From Azolla pinnata (taxonomy: Eukaryota; Streptophyta; Polypodiopsida; Salviniales; Salviniaceae): DNA of 64,000 nt. A program made the translations under genes and the position numbers. Location of the stretch: the NCBI GenBank assembly GCA_037176905.1, contig JBBBWG010012112.1, positions 1 to 64,000 of the forward strand, given 5' to 3'. The notes under the pieces are model-generated. The model did not search any database. It was not told the DNA's origin and saw only the letters and a list, made by a program, of their open reading frames with translations. Of the stretch, positions 40,129 through 54,300 are shown piece by piece (within the stretch, counting starts at the first letter, position 1; every line of letters starts with the position of its first letter).

Positions 40129-43100
40129 ATGTCTACTCTGTGGCTTTCCTCTTTTTCTTTGCACGAGTACACTGCTGCTACTGCTTCTTCTTCTCCATCT
40201 TCTTCTTCTTCATCCTGGTCCTCCTCTTCCAAACTTACTTCGAAGCCTCGTAGCTTCGATTTGAGGTGTGCCTACTCCATCAGACCCCTCAGATACGCTT
40301 TCCCACCAAAGAGAAAGCGGCCCATCCCCGTGTTTTGCTCCGTGGATCGACCAGAAGGAATTCCTTCCTCATCTTCTTCATCGTCTCCAGGAGAAGAGGT
40401 TTCAGCCTCAGCGGACAGAAATTCGAACCTTGATGCTAGTTCTTCGTTGTCTTCTTCTTCAGACAAAGTTTTTGTAAATGATATTAAGTTTTTGCAAGAA
40501 ATTTCTGCTCGGCTTAAAGACCCATTCCATCATATATTCCTCACTGCCAGTAAAAGGATCAAGGAGTATATTGACAGGCATCTAAAGCCTCAACCAGAGC
40601 AACAGAGAGAAGAAGAAAAAGGGAGAAAAACAGAAGAAGATTCTGGTCTCCATGACATGCCAATGATAGCAAAAGAAGAGGAATGGGATTGGGAGAGATG
40701 GAAGAAGCATTTCGATCATCTCGAAGAACAAGAAAGCTTAGCATCTATTCTCAAGGTATGCTCTTTACAGATAAATTTCCATTTTTTCCAATGTTTTTAT
40801 GTCTAGTCTTGACATTACTAAAAGGAGGATCCAACATGGCGGAAGAGTGTAATGAATTAAGAAAGTTAAATTGGTTTGCACACAGTTCTGGCTTGGCACA
40901 GTATCATGGCTGAGAGGAAATGATATTCATGCGGTAAAAGAAAGTGGTAGATGATCGATTGTTCTGGCAAACCATTCCTATGGAGAAAGAAAGGGACATT
41001 AGTATTTCCTAAGAGGACAGAGTCTCCTATGAGATCAAATACAAAATTACACCTGGTAGGGGAATGGACGTGGAAAACAACACAAATCATTTCTCTTACG
41101 ATAGCCTATGATATTAAATGCAAAACTACACCTTTGGTTAAGGAATGAATATGGCAAAGAGTCCAAATCAATCTGGTCATCAGAATTCTATCTTAAACTC
41201 TATCGTAGCTGGTATCATGGTTGAGAAGAAGCATTATCACGTCGTGTAAGTGTGGTATAATGTTCTGTCAAACCATCCCAATGGGAAGAAAGGAAGTTTT
41301 ATTAGTGTTTCTTAAGAGGACAGAGGGATTCATGAGACGAATACATAATAACATCTTCAAATGTTGGTTATGGTACCAAAAAAGATTTAGCGTGCTTTGG
41401 TAATGCAATCTACATGATTGAGAGTATAATCATTTGTGAACGGGAAATCAGTATGGACACAATTATAGCTTGGGCCTATCTCATGGTCGAGAAGGAGCAT
41501 TGTCACATTGTACAAGCATGGTAGAATGTTCTGTCAAACCATCATGATGCGAAGAAAAAAGGCTTATTAGTGTTTCTTAGGACAGAATGGCTAATGAGGT
41601 CAAATATAGAATCACATCTTTTGATGTTGATTATTCTTAAAGAAAATGAAAATGATATTAAGACAGCATGCTATTAACTGAATTCTTTAGATACCGGATA
41701 CAAATAGCCTTCAAAAGATACTAATGTTGTCTGATCTAAGATGCAGAAATGCTCGAAATACCTTCAGCGTTGTCAGATAATGATGATTATTTTTCAACAA
41801 GAGGGGGTGATTGGGCAATTGTGTGCGAGAATATTATACTGCTCTATTCTATTCATTGGTGACCCATTGGGGTTTCTTGATGGGAACCCACTTGTTTAAG
41901 CTTGGCCTGACTTATAGGAATGATGGGGGCTAAAGAAAGTTGTATTGGTTCTTTATTTAACAAGTTCGTGTGTGGATATTTCTGCCCTTCAACAACTTAT
42001 GTCTCTTAAACTGTACCCAGAATAGTACCAAGAAATGTCGATCTTCATATTCCATTAGTTTGCTAAAGCCTTTTTTTAGGATAAAAACACAACAATGATG
42101 TCAATTGTACTTGTTTGATTTTATAGCCTGATGGCATAATTGGCATATTTGCTCTTCCATAGGTTTGTGCCCTTATGGGTCAACTGCAAGAGGTCTTATA
42201 AACATTAACATTTAGTAGTGGTGGACTGAAAGCCGAATGAGCTTATGAGACATATTGGATTACAAATGGAGAAAAATATTAAGGATGCAAGTCTTTTAAT
42301 GATCCACAATACAATCTTAATGCTGAGGTGAAGTTGCAATAAAATGATTTGTGAGATGGTATGTGTGGTGGTAAGGCAGAGAAAGATTTTGATTAAGTTG
42401 ATTGCATTTGTTTGTGATTCGGAGATTTGAACATGGACTGGTATCATTATACTTTCGGCCTTCTGTACTGTCTGCTTATCTCTTTGCACCCAATGATGAA
42501 TCTTTGAATTTTGACCCTGAGGCTGTGAGCCAATTGAATTATTCTGATGTGCAGGTGTCATGCATCCTGTGTGTTTATTTATATGGGTTGGCTCCAATGC
42601 TTTTGGAGCTTGACTGAACCTCGATTTATCAGGTTTTTAGACTGGGTTTGTTATGTTTATTGTTGTGTGTATAACCCTAGAGTGACATCCATTCCTATCT
42701 ATCCAGGTTGTATGTAACCACGTGGTTTTCTATGAACCAGTGGGTAGGTCAATTTATGAACTTTGAATTTGAAGGTCTATGCTAATAACTCATCCAGGTC
42801 ATAACTTTTGCCAAACCTTATGGTCATTTATCGCAAATTAAGGGCCAATTGTTTGTGTATTGATCTTTTCGAATTTGTACATATATCCCTTGTTCTATGC
42901 TAGAGCACCTACAGCTGTGTAGGTTTCTATTACGGAATAACAGATCAGGCACTAGCACCCTAGATGTATGTCTAGGCAGTGGCAACATGGTCAATAGTTT
43001 ACACTATGATATCTAGCTCCTTTTATTTACCCAGGAAACATATCTACTTCTCCAGATCAGGGCAAGTTGTCTGCCTTCCAGAAATTGATGGGTCACTTTT

Positions 43101-46100
43101 GAATTTTGAGTTTAGTGAATTCTATGTTTCAGTATCCTGGGAACATTTGTCCATACTCAGTCATTGATGATAGATCCCCTCTGTTTTTCCTTCAGTTCAA
43201 ACTTGAAGATGCAATTGATGACGAAGATTTTCAAGAGGCTGCTCGGTTGAAAGGTGTTATTTCAAAAACAAATGGTGATGATCCTGTGTGTGTGGTTCTT
43301 ACTGAGTTAAAGGTAGAACTGTGATATTTTTCATTTGATTTTTACTACGAAGTTATGTCACTATAAAATGTCTTTGTATGGTTCAGAAAGCAGTCTCTGA
43401 TGAAGACTATGAACAAGCCACTAAACTTAGAGACGAAGCTGCTGCTGGAATGGTAAGAAACTGCAATTTTAGCATTGTGTACTATTGATTGGTCTGTGTG
43501 AGTAGACAGAACTTTGTTGAACTGGAGAGAGATGGTGGACCTTCAATCTTTTTGCATGACAATATGATCTTGCAGATAGGATGGTGGATAGGTATAGCAG
43601 AAGGGGAAAATGATCCATATGGTCGGATTATCAACATAAGTTCGGCATATGGAAGATACATTGCAAAATCCTACTCAGCAAGGCAATTACTTCTTTACTG
43701 ATTTTGGGTTACACTCTAAATAATTCACTTAACAATTTTGAGATGAATCTTGTTGACAGTTTGTGGTTGCCCCCTCAGGCAACTAATAACCGCATTTCCT
43801 GGAGCTTCATTGTTCGAAGTGTTCGTAAGGAAGGATTCTGAAGGCTATCATCAGCAGGTAAGATATCAGAAATTCAGTAAACAATTGGAGATTCAATTCA
43901 GAAGTAGTGGTGAAGTGTAGGAAACTTTTTAGCATATGTGCATTATATATGAAGGCATATGAGATTAGGATCTTAGATTTGTCAAGAATGCAGCTGCAGC
44001 TGGGTTTAAGAAAGTAATTGATCATTAGCCTTCTCATTTTCTGATAATTTTGTGCTACTATCTTTTAACTTCTGAGTATCTTGATAGCATAGGACTAAAG
44101 ATGAATATGGAGTTGTCTGCCAGAATCACAGCTGGACAATGAATTTTCATATCTTTTTCATTGTTGATATCAGGCAGTATACCTACAACGAGGTCTGGCT
44201 GACCCTCGTAATGGTACTGAGACGTCTATTCATGTCAACATTGTGGATGTAAGTGCGTCAAATGACAGTGGGAAACGGAAGGATCTTATTGAAGCATTTG
44301 GAGATGAGAAAGAAAACGAAGAAGATGCCACAGTCTCGTCAGAGAAACTGAGAAGCATCATAAGCTTCCTTAAAGAAAGGATACCAGATGTCAAATTGAA
44401 GGTCTATAGAGTTATCAAACAAAATGGGGAGGACATTCCTAAGATTCTAGAACAAATTTTTGAGGAAGTTGAAATGGAAGGACAGGGAGGTATTAAGGGT
44501 AGTACTAGTGAGGTTTCTACTGAAGATGCTTTCCAAGAAATACAACAAAAAGTTGGAGAAAGTGGCGAAACAAAAAAAATGTCAGCAAGGCAACTTCCTA
44601 AAAAATTAGTCAGCCAGAATGTTATTGGTGAAAAGCTTCCTCAAAAACCCACTAGGGTTCCTGCAAAAATTGAGTTTCGCAATAGAGATTCATTTCTTTT
44701 CCACATTGATGACATTGAAAAAACAGAACAAGTGGCCACCGAGGTCAAACAAGCTCCAGTTGATGTGGTTTCAGAGGCATCAGAGACAGTTTCAGATGGT
44801 CAGAAGATTTCTGTTAAGGTATGTACCAAATCTTGAGGATAATCAGCATCATAATGTTTTTGGGAATTTTTATATGATTCGCTTGTTATATGTTTTGGAG
44901 TGTCTTAAGTTTTCTATCCACAGTGTGTTCATCTTTTTATTTCATTAAGATTATGGTCATATCAGAGGATTGGTATGAGGGTACTGTGTGTATGCATTAA
45001 ATTAATCCTTCACATAATCATGAACGTGACTAAAAACATCATTGTCTATTTGGAATATTGTGGAAAGAACTCAAAGGGAAATCAAACAGAATCTACACAT
45101 ACAAATCAGAGCACAATCATGCATGTATTTACGATATGCAGAGGGAATACATGGAAACGCATGCACTAATAGCTATGCTTAATTTCGCCTTTCACCATGT
45201 AACTGCTGGCATTCGAATCTGTCATTGTATTGTTGGTTTTGATGCATAGTAGAATATACTTGCTTAGTGTTCCTATGTATTAGATACTTGGTGGACCATT
45301 GTCAATTGGATTATGAGTACATATGAAAAAGACTGGTTGGAAATTAAATTTCTTTCTTATACTCAGGTATCTAAAGATTTAGAAGAGCTGCTGAAGCTTG
45401 CAGTTAATCAAGTGCAAAGACAACGGGGTCTGTCCAAGCGTACTCTGTTTCATCGCATTGATTTGACAAATTCTAGTACAGATTCTCTGACAGGTAACTC
45501 CTCTGCTTCTCAATACTTAATTTTGAATTTTTGTTTTTATTGTCGGGTATTTATTAGTGAGTTCTAAGAGTATGTGGTAGGATGCACCATATGAATTTGT
45601 TGACATCAGAATCAGTCAGCGAAACCAGAGGACATAATTAAAATCTTTTCAGTGCTCCTGGTTTAATGGCTTTCTGTGAAATGATCTAGACTGATGTAAG
45701 TTGCATTATTTTAATTAGTCTTGATGAGAATAGTTTTGGAAAAGATAATGCTGTTTATAATTTATTGCATTCATAGATTTCTGCTCTCCAAGTTTTGTGG
45801 ATGCTTTGTTAGGTGGGATGCTTTTGTCCATGTAAACTGGAATAATAACATATGTAATTAGCCTGAAATTTACTTTAATATATTGATGTAAATGCTTGAA
45901 AAAGGGGCCAGCTGTGCCTATTGAGTAACACAATCTGAGCACTTGAGGTTCTATGTAACTTGAAGAATCCAGATATGCATGATTGTAGTGTGTGCATGAT
46001 TTGGCATAGCCATGGTTTACGTGTTGTGAACCCTGTTTTATGGTGATGACCATTGTGTGGTTCATGTTTTGGAGCATTGTTGGTTCACGTGAGACTCTGA

Positions 46101-47047
46101 TGTTCATAGGATTCTGTCCTATTGATAAATATTAATGTGAGGATGGTAAAATCTCTTTCTTGGATGGTGGGTAACAGGTAGTAAGTCACATGTAGATATT
46201 TGAACCCAGTCTGCCTTTGCATTCCATTCACGTGGGACGTTTTCTTGATGAAATCAGTACTTGTACACAGCCCTTATATTTTCTTCAATTGATGGCTTTT
46301 TTATGTTTATCCTTGTTGCATAAAGGTCTATATATTGGTGCTTTTGGGCCTTATACATCAGAGCTGGTCCAATTAAAGAGAAAATATGGCAATTGGCATG
46401 AAGAAACAGATGAAATTAATTCAGAAAGAAGGATGGAGTTTGTAGAGTATGTTGAAGCTGTCAAGCTTACGGGAGACATGAATGTTCCTGCAGGTCAGGT
46501 ATGTTGGATCTCCATCCTTAAAATTGTAGCTTTGTTTTTCTCACCACACGTTTAGTCATCAAATGCAGCATGCAACATGCAGGTGACATTTCGAGCCAAG
46601 ATTGGGAAAGACAATAAGCTACCTCATCGGGGTCTTTTCCCTGAGGAATTGGGATTGGTAAGAACAACTTACTGTCTCCTTTTCTGGTTATGTTTTTTCT
46701 AGGGGTTCCGCTGATTGTTAGCCCTGTTGCAGATTGCCAGATACAAAGGCCAGGGAAGACTAGCAGAACCGGGATTTAAGAATCCTCAATGGGTTGATGG
46801 TGAACTTCTGCTTTTTGATGGGAAGGTAAGTACATAGATACAAAAAATTGTTTGCAGTTCATAGCAAGGTTCTCTGGCAATTTGCTAATATACTACCTGT
46901 TTTCTAAGAAAGAGCTTATTGATATTTTTCTGCACTCAATTGATGCAGGGTTTTGGTAGCCTGAATGGAGCAGAGCTTGGCTTTGTGTACTCTGTCCCTG
47001 AAAAGAATTTTCTCGTGCTTTTTAACCGCATAAAGCTCGAGGCCTGA
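40129..47047 (+). CDS. EXECUTER2-like plastid singlet-oxygen signalling protein, 735 aa
   Basis: Eleven exons: 40129-40755, 43196-43312, 43387-43452, 43576-43682, 43779-43857, 44174-44818, 45367-45493, 46326-46498, 46583-46657, 46733-46825, 46949-47047. The N-terminus is Ser-rich with basic residues, a plastid transit peptide. [17 protein letters not shown], then UVR-like helices ([34 protein letters not shown]) and [17 protein letters not shown] follow. The C-terminal DUF3506 contains [39 protein letters not shown] and [27 protein letters not shown] proteins sit at thylakoid grana margins and relay singlet oxygen to nuclear genes after FtsH cleavage. Trp692 (NPQWVDGEL) aligns with the oxidised Trp643 of Arabidopsis EX1. 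The GAFGPY and [11 protein letters not shown] forms favour EX2 over EX1. Intron 4 must use a GC donor. Confidence 0.93.
40756..43195 (+). other. 2.4-kb first intron of the EXECUTER-like gene with diverged tandem repeats
   Basis: Between LASILK and FKLEDA. Three diverged copies of one repeat start near 40903, 41213 and 41480. Each has a version of ATCATGGCTGAGAAG, then TTCTGTCAAACCATCC, then TTAGTGTTTCTTAAGAGGAC. The spacing is about 310 and 268 bases. The copies have no long open frame. The rest of the intron shows nothing recognised. Confidence 0.7.
43683..43778 (+). other. GC-AG intron of the EXECUTER-like gene
   Basis: Exon 4 ends TCAGCAAG and the next bases are GCAATT. There is no GT before the in-frame stop. 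The acceptor CCCCTCAG precedes GCAACTAATAACC. Joining AG to G gives the family-conserved reading SARQL followed by GASLFEVFV. The hexamer AGGCAA occurs at both exon-intron borders. Confidence 0.8.
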
Positions 47048-48363
47048 GCTTCTACAATGTTGTCTGTTTGCAGTTTCAACTACATGAAGCAAATGTAGCT
47101 TTTGATGGAAATTATCCACTCTGGGGAACAAATGAAGATTTATAGTAATTTTGACATGCTGATAAGGGTGGATGGTCGGTTGGTTATGGGGTGACTTTCG
47201 TATCCAGAGATAATCTGTGGAGATTTTTCTTGAGTGCGTTTCCTTCTGCAGTTTGTGATGCAAAGCAGAGAATGTTGTGAGCCAACATCTTGCTATCAAA
47301 AGATTGAGGGCATGCTGCAGTCTCACCCGACGGTGCGATCAATTTCTTCATGTCTTCATGCTTTAGATGCTTCCAAATCAATTCGAACTTGTAAAAATTT
47401 TGATGCCTACATTGTATTGGCAAAATTGTTACTCGCGTTAAAATAGCATTGTATAGATTCGGATTGCCATTTTTTTGGGGGCTAAGATTTGATTCAGAAC
47501 ATACTTTAAAACATACTTTAAAGAGTTATGAAGGTTTCTTACAGGCTATATTAATTACCAGGTCAGCAATTTGTGGAGGCTAAATTATGGCATGTAACTA
47601 ACTAGCCATTGAACAATCCTTCGGGAATGGAAAGGGGTACACTGGATTAGGTAGTCTGTATACAGGTAGACTTGTATATGATCTAGCAGGCGTCCAAATT
47701 TTTAATCAGAGACTAATGTGGATTTTTGTAAAGGCCAAAATGGAGGTTGAATATTGCTGGAATACTGCATGGAGTAGCACATGACATAAATTGGGAGGAG
47801 AGTATGAAGGCTATATATTGAATGCTGGAGAGCACTAGAAGAATCTATGGTGCAATGCTGCCACCACTGGCCTTGTTTGCGTAAAAATCGATATCAATTC
47901 ATATATATGTGAAATATTGTGAGGTTCGCTGATGAGTGTCACGTGAATTAAGAAGGTACTGGAAATTAACATCTGATAATGAAGAGTGACCATAAACAGT
48001 TTTTAACCAATGCTATTTTTAATACACTTTGAACATGCCTCAAAGAGTTTTGGAGGATAATTTCAATATGAAACTGTGAGATGTTTATCTGAAACTAGGA
48101 CAATGTAAGTATGAACTACAAAATTGTGAGATGCTTATTATGAAGCTGAAATGTTTGGAGAAGAATAAACAATCGTAGATCACTCGGCTTTTTTGAGTGC
48201 CTCTTGAAGAAGGATACAGATCGTTAATATAGAATATGAATTGGCCGATGGATGAACTTACAGCCAATTTCACAGCACCTAAGAAAACAAAAAACAGAGA
48301 ATTGGACACATACCATGGTTTTAGGTAATCGTAAATTCTACCATAACCATGCCATCCGAAGGT
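47048..48363. other. Intergenic stretch between convergent EXECUTER-like and dynein genes
   Basis: 3' untranslated and intergenic sequence of two converging genes. AT-rich; no RNA gene, repeat or conserved frame recognised. Confidence 0.6.
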
Positions 48364-51300
48364 TTACTCATCTAGTTGAGATAAAAGAGCAACGCCTCGC
48401 TTGATCCAATGTTCAGGAGGTTTATCAGTTGGAAGCTTTATTTCCATAACAAAGTTGGTAGAATGACCTGTTGTTGAAAGGATACCCCGACGATCACTTG
48501 TTTTATACAAGGGGCATAGGTAATGTGGGTAGTTCTCAAACTTAGATATTTCGCGAGGGAAAAGCCATATTATAGGGCATGCACAATATAAAACTTTCGG
48601 ATCTGATTCTCCAAGCATGCATTTCGTGTAGTCCCATTTTGCCCCTTCGATAAACAAGCCTCGAACATATACGCCGATCTCTGGTTTGGTTACGCACATT
48701 TCCTATACAAACGTTGGAAGAAATAAGCTTTGTTTTATTCTTGAGACAAAAAGTAAATGCACAGTTTCATAAGAGGAGGATAGCACTTACAGGATCTTGC
48801 ATAATCTTGAACTCAAAATCAATCATGTCTATCGGAACCTTCTTCATACGGGAATAATTTTGTTTGGCCCCGGTTAAAAATGATTGGGTGAAGAAGAATC
48901 CTGATAGCCAGTAAACAGATGGAGGCCCATTCACCAACCAATCATTGAAGAATTTGAGTCTTTCAACAAGATCCGTGACATAGCTCGACAAAGGCTTTCG
49001 AGAGGGATAAGATTTGGCAGCCCACATGACTGGAATTTTCCCCTGTACCAGACTCTTTCCCAGCTGCTCTAACTCTGAACTTAGGACTATCAATCCTTTG
49101 ACCGCTTTTTGGAGTTCTCGCAAGCTGTATCTAATAACACCAAGAAGCCGATTGAACCGCAGCAATTCCTGCAGTATTCATTCACGTGTGTTAATACCTA
49201 CAAATTTAAGAAGTTAGAAAAAACATATAAGGGGTTATAGGAGAGTTTATGCCACTCATAGGCCTGTCCACAGCGTCACAAATCAAATAATGCATTTCAA
49301 AACATAGGACACACTTGGGTAAATACTACTGCATGCATGAAGGGTCTTCGTTTACAACCCCTTACTCTTTAGATAATGCCATTGAACAGTGATTTCTGGA
49401 CAGAGGATACACTGTATTCATGGAGACAGAAAACACTCAGTTATAACGTAGTTCATGTAAGCTTTTATAACCCTATCAACATATTTTTATGCAGAAAATA
49501 GGTGTTTCCTTGAGAGGAGACCTGGCACAACACTGTATTCATGGACAGATAGAAAACACTCAGTTAAAGATCTAATGCATGTGACGGGTCTTCTTTTATA
49601 ATTCTAATCCTTAGACATTCTCATTGTACAGTAAGTAAGACAAATAGATACATAGATAGACAGATAGATTTGATTATCGTCTTCGAAGGTCAAATACGAC
49701 CTATGAGACAGATGTTTCCTGAGTGAGAAAAGAACAGAAAATTATACTGAAGAGGCCAAAATGACCTATAAGACTGAACAAGAAAATATATCTTCAATTG
49801 TTCTATGATAAGAAAATAAACTAAAATAGATATAACTTACACAAGAGATCTTAGTGAGCTAAGGACACGAGAGAAAACCTGGCACAACACTGTATTCGTT
49901 GATTCAAAGTAATTGACTGGATATTTCGACTGTGCCATATCTAAATCAAAGTCAGCAGGAAGTTTCTGCATGATATCATCACATAATCCCCAGATAATAT
50001 CATCACTCGAGGTTTGTGCTCCGCCTGATGAGCTAACACTTTCCATGCCTGATGGCTGTACAAGGACTAGAGAGGAAAGAAGAATAGACGTTTCATTCAA
50101 GTCCTTTGAGATATTTGCATTCTCATGGAAACCAAAAATTTCAGGTTGTTGCTGTGATGGCAATCCTTTTATAAACTCTAGGTAATCTTCATATTGTCCT
50201 GCCATATTTTACAAAGACAGTCAATGGGTTCAAATTATTTTCTCATTTCATAGAATACTTATGAATGTTTAAGAAGGCCAAGATCCATTACCATCAGGGG
50301 GAGTAACATAAAGCCCACTTTCAGACAGTGGAAATTCATCACCATGTATACTCTCACAATAAAGGCCTCCAAGAATTGTTTTCAGTGTCCTCCGATCGTG
50401 ATCGTCTGTCACTCTGCCACCATAGTTGCATTCTGCTGTTAAATAATTTAGCGCTTTATAGGGAATCTGCAGGAATGGCAACCAACCAAAAACATCAATT
50501 CAAGAATCCTGGAAGATATGTTGTTCCCATGGCCACTAACTATAGGACTGATATGGAAGTTTTTATCAGTTTGTCATTGTTTACTTATCTTTTGGCGTTC
50601 TTCTCGTTTCTAATTTCAACAAAACTCATCTGACGAATGCTGTATCTTACCTTTAATTTACTTAATGAACACGTTTAATACAACAGCGTTTACAGAAATG
50701 ACAGAAAGGCCGAAATGACAGGAGCCCAAAGAATTGATTGCAGACATTGTAGATCACTTATAATGTCTGACCTAATAACAGAGAGGGGTAAATACCTTCT
50801 CTGGATACTCCTCAATAAACATCTTCAATTGTCTTGCACTGATTCTCAAATCAGATTCATTAAACTCGTAAGGTATATTCCAACCCAATGGTCCAAATTT
50901 CCTTCTTTCCTATAGAAAATCCAAAACTCCCACATTTAATATGAGTACAAAGACATGGAATTGCCTGAAGTTGGCCGTGTTAGAGAAGTAAGCATCAAGA
51001 AGTACCTGAACAACTGCATGAAAAAAACACAGTGCATACAGCATACGCCTCCATTCTTTTCCTTTAGAACATTCATTGAAAAAATCTTGATCTGAGATTG
51101 GATACATGTGATAGCTTCCAGCCATGTTGGCTTTCAAGCCATTTGGTGGTTCATTGGTCATCTTGACAGCATTCTGAAGAATTGATATCGGAAATGCATC
51201 TGAGGGGTAGCTTGTTAGCCAAAGCCTGAACTTTGGGTTTGTTTTTTCTGCTGTTAGTTCACTTTCCCAATACCTTTCTAAAGTGGGCATCCAAGAGGGT

Positions 51301-54300
51301 GCAAGATGACAATTTTGTAAAGCTACCCAATATCCTTCTTTAGCAGCTTCAGCCATTGCAGATATGGCAACTGGACCTTGACCCTGACCAAGGGAAACAG
51401 TCTGCAGTTTTATTGCATGATCTCCAGCCAGCTTGATTAGCACCGACATTGGGTCTGAACCTGGGGAAAGTATGAACACCAGTGGGGATGTGGGTGATGA
51501 ATCGTTATAGCAAGCTTCTAAGTTCAAAAGGGACGGTTCAGTAAATTCTTTTCCCAATGTCCCAGCAATATAGTCTACAATCGCCAAGACAAGCTGCATC
51601 ATTCCAGAAGACAAGACGTATTAAGCTTGCTAATGATTTGGTTGTCAATGCTCTTAGAGATAAATGAAAAAAATACAAATGCTCAAGTTCCAGGAATATA
51701 CCTTGTCTGATCGCAGACAACGCAGTATTAACATTTTTTGAAATTGATCAAGATCAAAATTCCATGGCATTGGAAGTCTCTCCAGCTGTCAACCAAAATT
51801 ATTCTAAGATTTAATTACATTTTGACGAAATACTACATATCTATTTTGTTTTTCTTACATGTGGCTCTTGACTGTCAAATATCACACACCAATCTTTTGG
51901 TTCTTTTTGAATGCTTTCGTCCAGTCCATGAAAATCTTTCAGCTGTTGACAGACATTTTTCGTGCAGTTAAGTTGGATGATTAACTAATCACGTATTCTT
52001 GCTGTTAACAACCTGTTAAGGATATCTCTATCAATAATTTTGCGTATGGTTTCTCAAGTGCAGCTATAGCCCATGTCATACCTTTGAGAGACGATATAGT
52101 TCATTCCAAGTTTTTTCAGTCAGCCAACTCAAATCTTTCTGGGGCGGTTTTTCTGGTTGTTTTTCAAGAGCTATCCCCCCAGTGATAAAAAAACTGAGCT
52201 GAAATCATAACACGAGAGACAATACAAAAACAAGTTATGCCATGGTCCTAATTAGAATAAGTTTAATGAAAATTGTGTTTCCTCACCTCTTCCATCTTGA
52301 TCTTCCCCTTATCCAATTGTATCTTTAGTGCCATTGCAAAAGCAAAGAGGATCTTGTCTTTCTCAAAGAGTGATTGCGATACATTACAGAATAATGAATA
52401 GGTGAAATAATCATTAAGATTTTTGATACGGATATCGAGATCAGTAGACTTTTCACTCTTCTCAATTGAGTTTCCAAACAAGTTTATAAACCATGGCAAT
52501 GAGTACTGATACATTGGTTCGATATTTGCCATATCTGTAAAGGATACAGTTGCACAAACATAAGACTAAGAACGGCTATAATTGTAGCTTAAGCCATGTG
52601 GAAATTCTTATTACGTTGGATCAAATTCTAGCAACTTAACACTGAGTCTTTGCCATTAGAAATTACCTGAAACACAAAAAAAGAGGTTTGCTGCATGCCT
52701 AGCAGCTGGTTTATAGCCATTCCTAGCCTCATCAATTCTTGCTCCAGTCTCTTCTGCAATTTTTTGTTTCTTAGAAATGTCTTCAGCCAGAAGTTTTGAT
52801 TGTGAAAGAACCTGACAAAAGAAAGACCCCACTATGAAGTTTCTATTGGTTTGGTCCCAAACCAAGATCATGGATACTTCTATTAAATACTGACCTGTAT
52901 TCCAGTCTCATCTTCAAGAATATTTCCTTCCTGTGATAGTACTGCTAATGTCTTATCTTCGATTTCCTTTAATTGTCTCTGATTGTTGGCACCTTGGATT
53001 ATGAGTTGATTTTTCTGTTCCTCGAGGTCAGGCCTTTCTATCGCAACTGAGATCCCCAAAAGCTGGTCAAATAGACCTTCCAAAGTGATCATAAAGTTGA
53101 TTAAATTAACTTTGGCAGAAAGCTCGGGGCTGTAATGAGGATTTCTCAGCTTGGTGGTTATATAGAGACGGAAGTTGGGAGAATATTCCAAAACACTGTC
53201 ACCTAGCCGTATACATAGTGTTCCGCTTTGTTTAAATGTTTGTTGCAGTAATATAGGATCTAGTGATGGATCGAGTTCCGTTCCGACATTCTCCAAGAGA
53301 ACTGGCTTCCCGAACTGAAGTGTTAAAAGAAAATGCAAGATATTCATATAGCGAAACAAAACTACAGTATTAAGAGCATGTTCATCAGCATTAGAGGCAA
53401 AAATTCTAAAGATAACTATGCCGAAACCAGTAACCAGATGAATGAACATATTCAAGAGCATACTACTGTAGTTACATCCTGAGCACTCAAAACTAGGATG
53501 AAATCTTTGAAGTAAAAGAGAAATAGAGTCATGGAAAACCTGGATGCCAATTTCAAGTTTTCTTAGGAAGTCGGAGTCAATGAGTTTTGTGATGAGGAGT
53601 CCATTGCTGGCTTCCATATTTTTGATCCACTTATTTGCTTGACCCTAAGTAAAAGCTCATGTCAAGTCAGCAAACAAAATCATTCAGTGTAAAATCTGAA
53701 TTAGACTGTTATCATTCTATGAATGATTTTCTTGCTGTTTACACCAATCTAATTATTAAACTAAAAGAAATCATAGATAGAAAATGCTTTAAACTAAAAC
53801 AACGCATAGATACAAAAAGTAGCAATGTTTCTTGATCCATATCCCAAGAAAGTGCCAGGTGACTCGCAACTCTATTCTGACTAAGTTATGACCCTGGAGA
53901 GTTCTAGTGGATTCATTCATTTATGTTGCAAGCCTGTTCCTTTCTTCCAATATAGTGTGAGACATGGACAATTAAAATTTGGTTGAAGGTTCTTCTCAGT
54001 GTAGTTGTACAGTTAGGAAGTGTCAGTGGTATTCTTGCATGCATTTCGGAAAAAGATTCTAGATTGACAAGAATCAATGAAGAAAACTTTGTTTCAGTGG
54101 CTATTAGCACTCAAGGCAATTGAAGTGGGTGAATAATGGGAAAAGAAAACAGGTCATCCCATGATTTGTTTGAGATGCAATACTTTGTGTGAATCAAACA
54201 AGCATAGTTTGTGAAATTTCATATAAAGGCAAGCAGGATAGAGTATAGATTATGTCCCACTTTATGAACAGATGGGTGTTCTCATGAGGTTCAGTTGCAT

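Noticed and set aside
48085-48309. Minus-strand frame after the dynein stop
   Set aside because: Lies beyond the conserved dynein C-terminus and is unlike any family.
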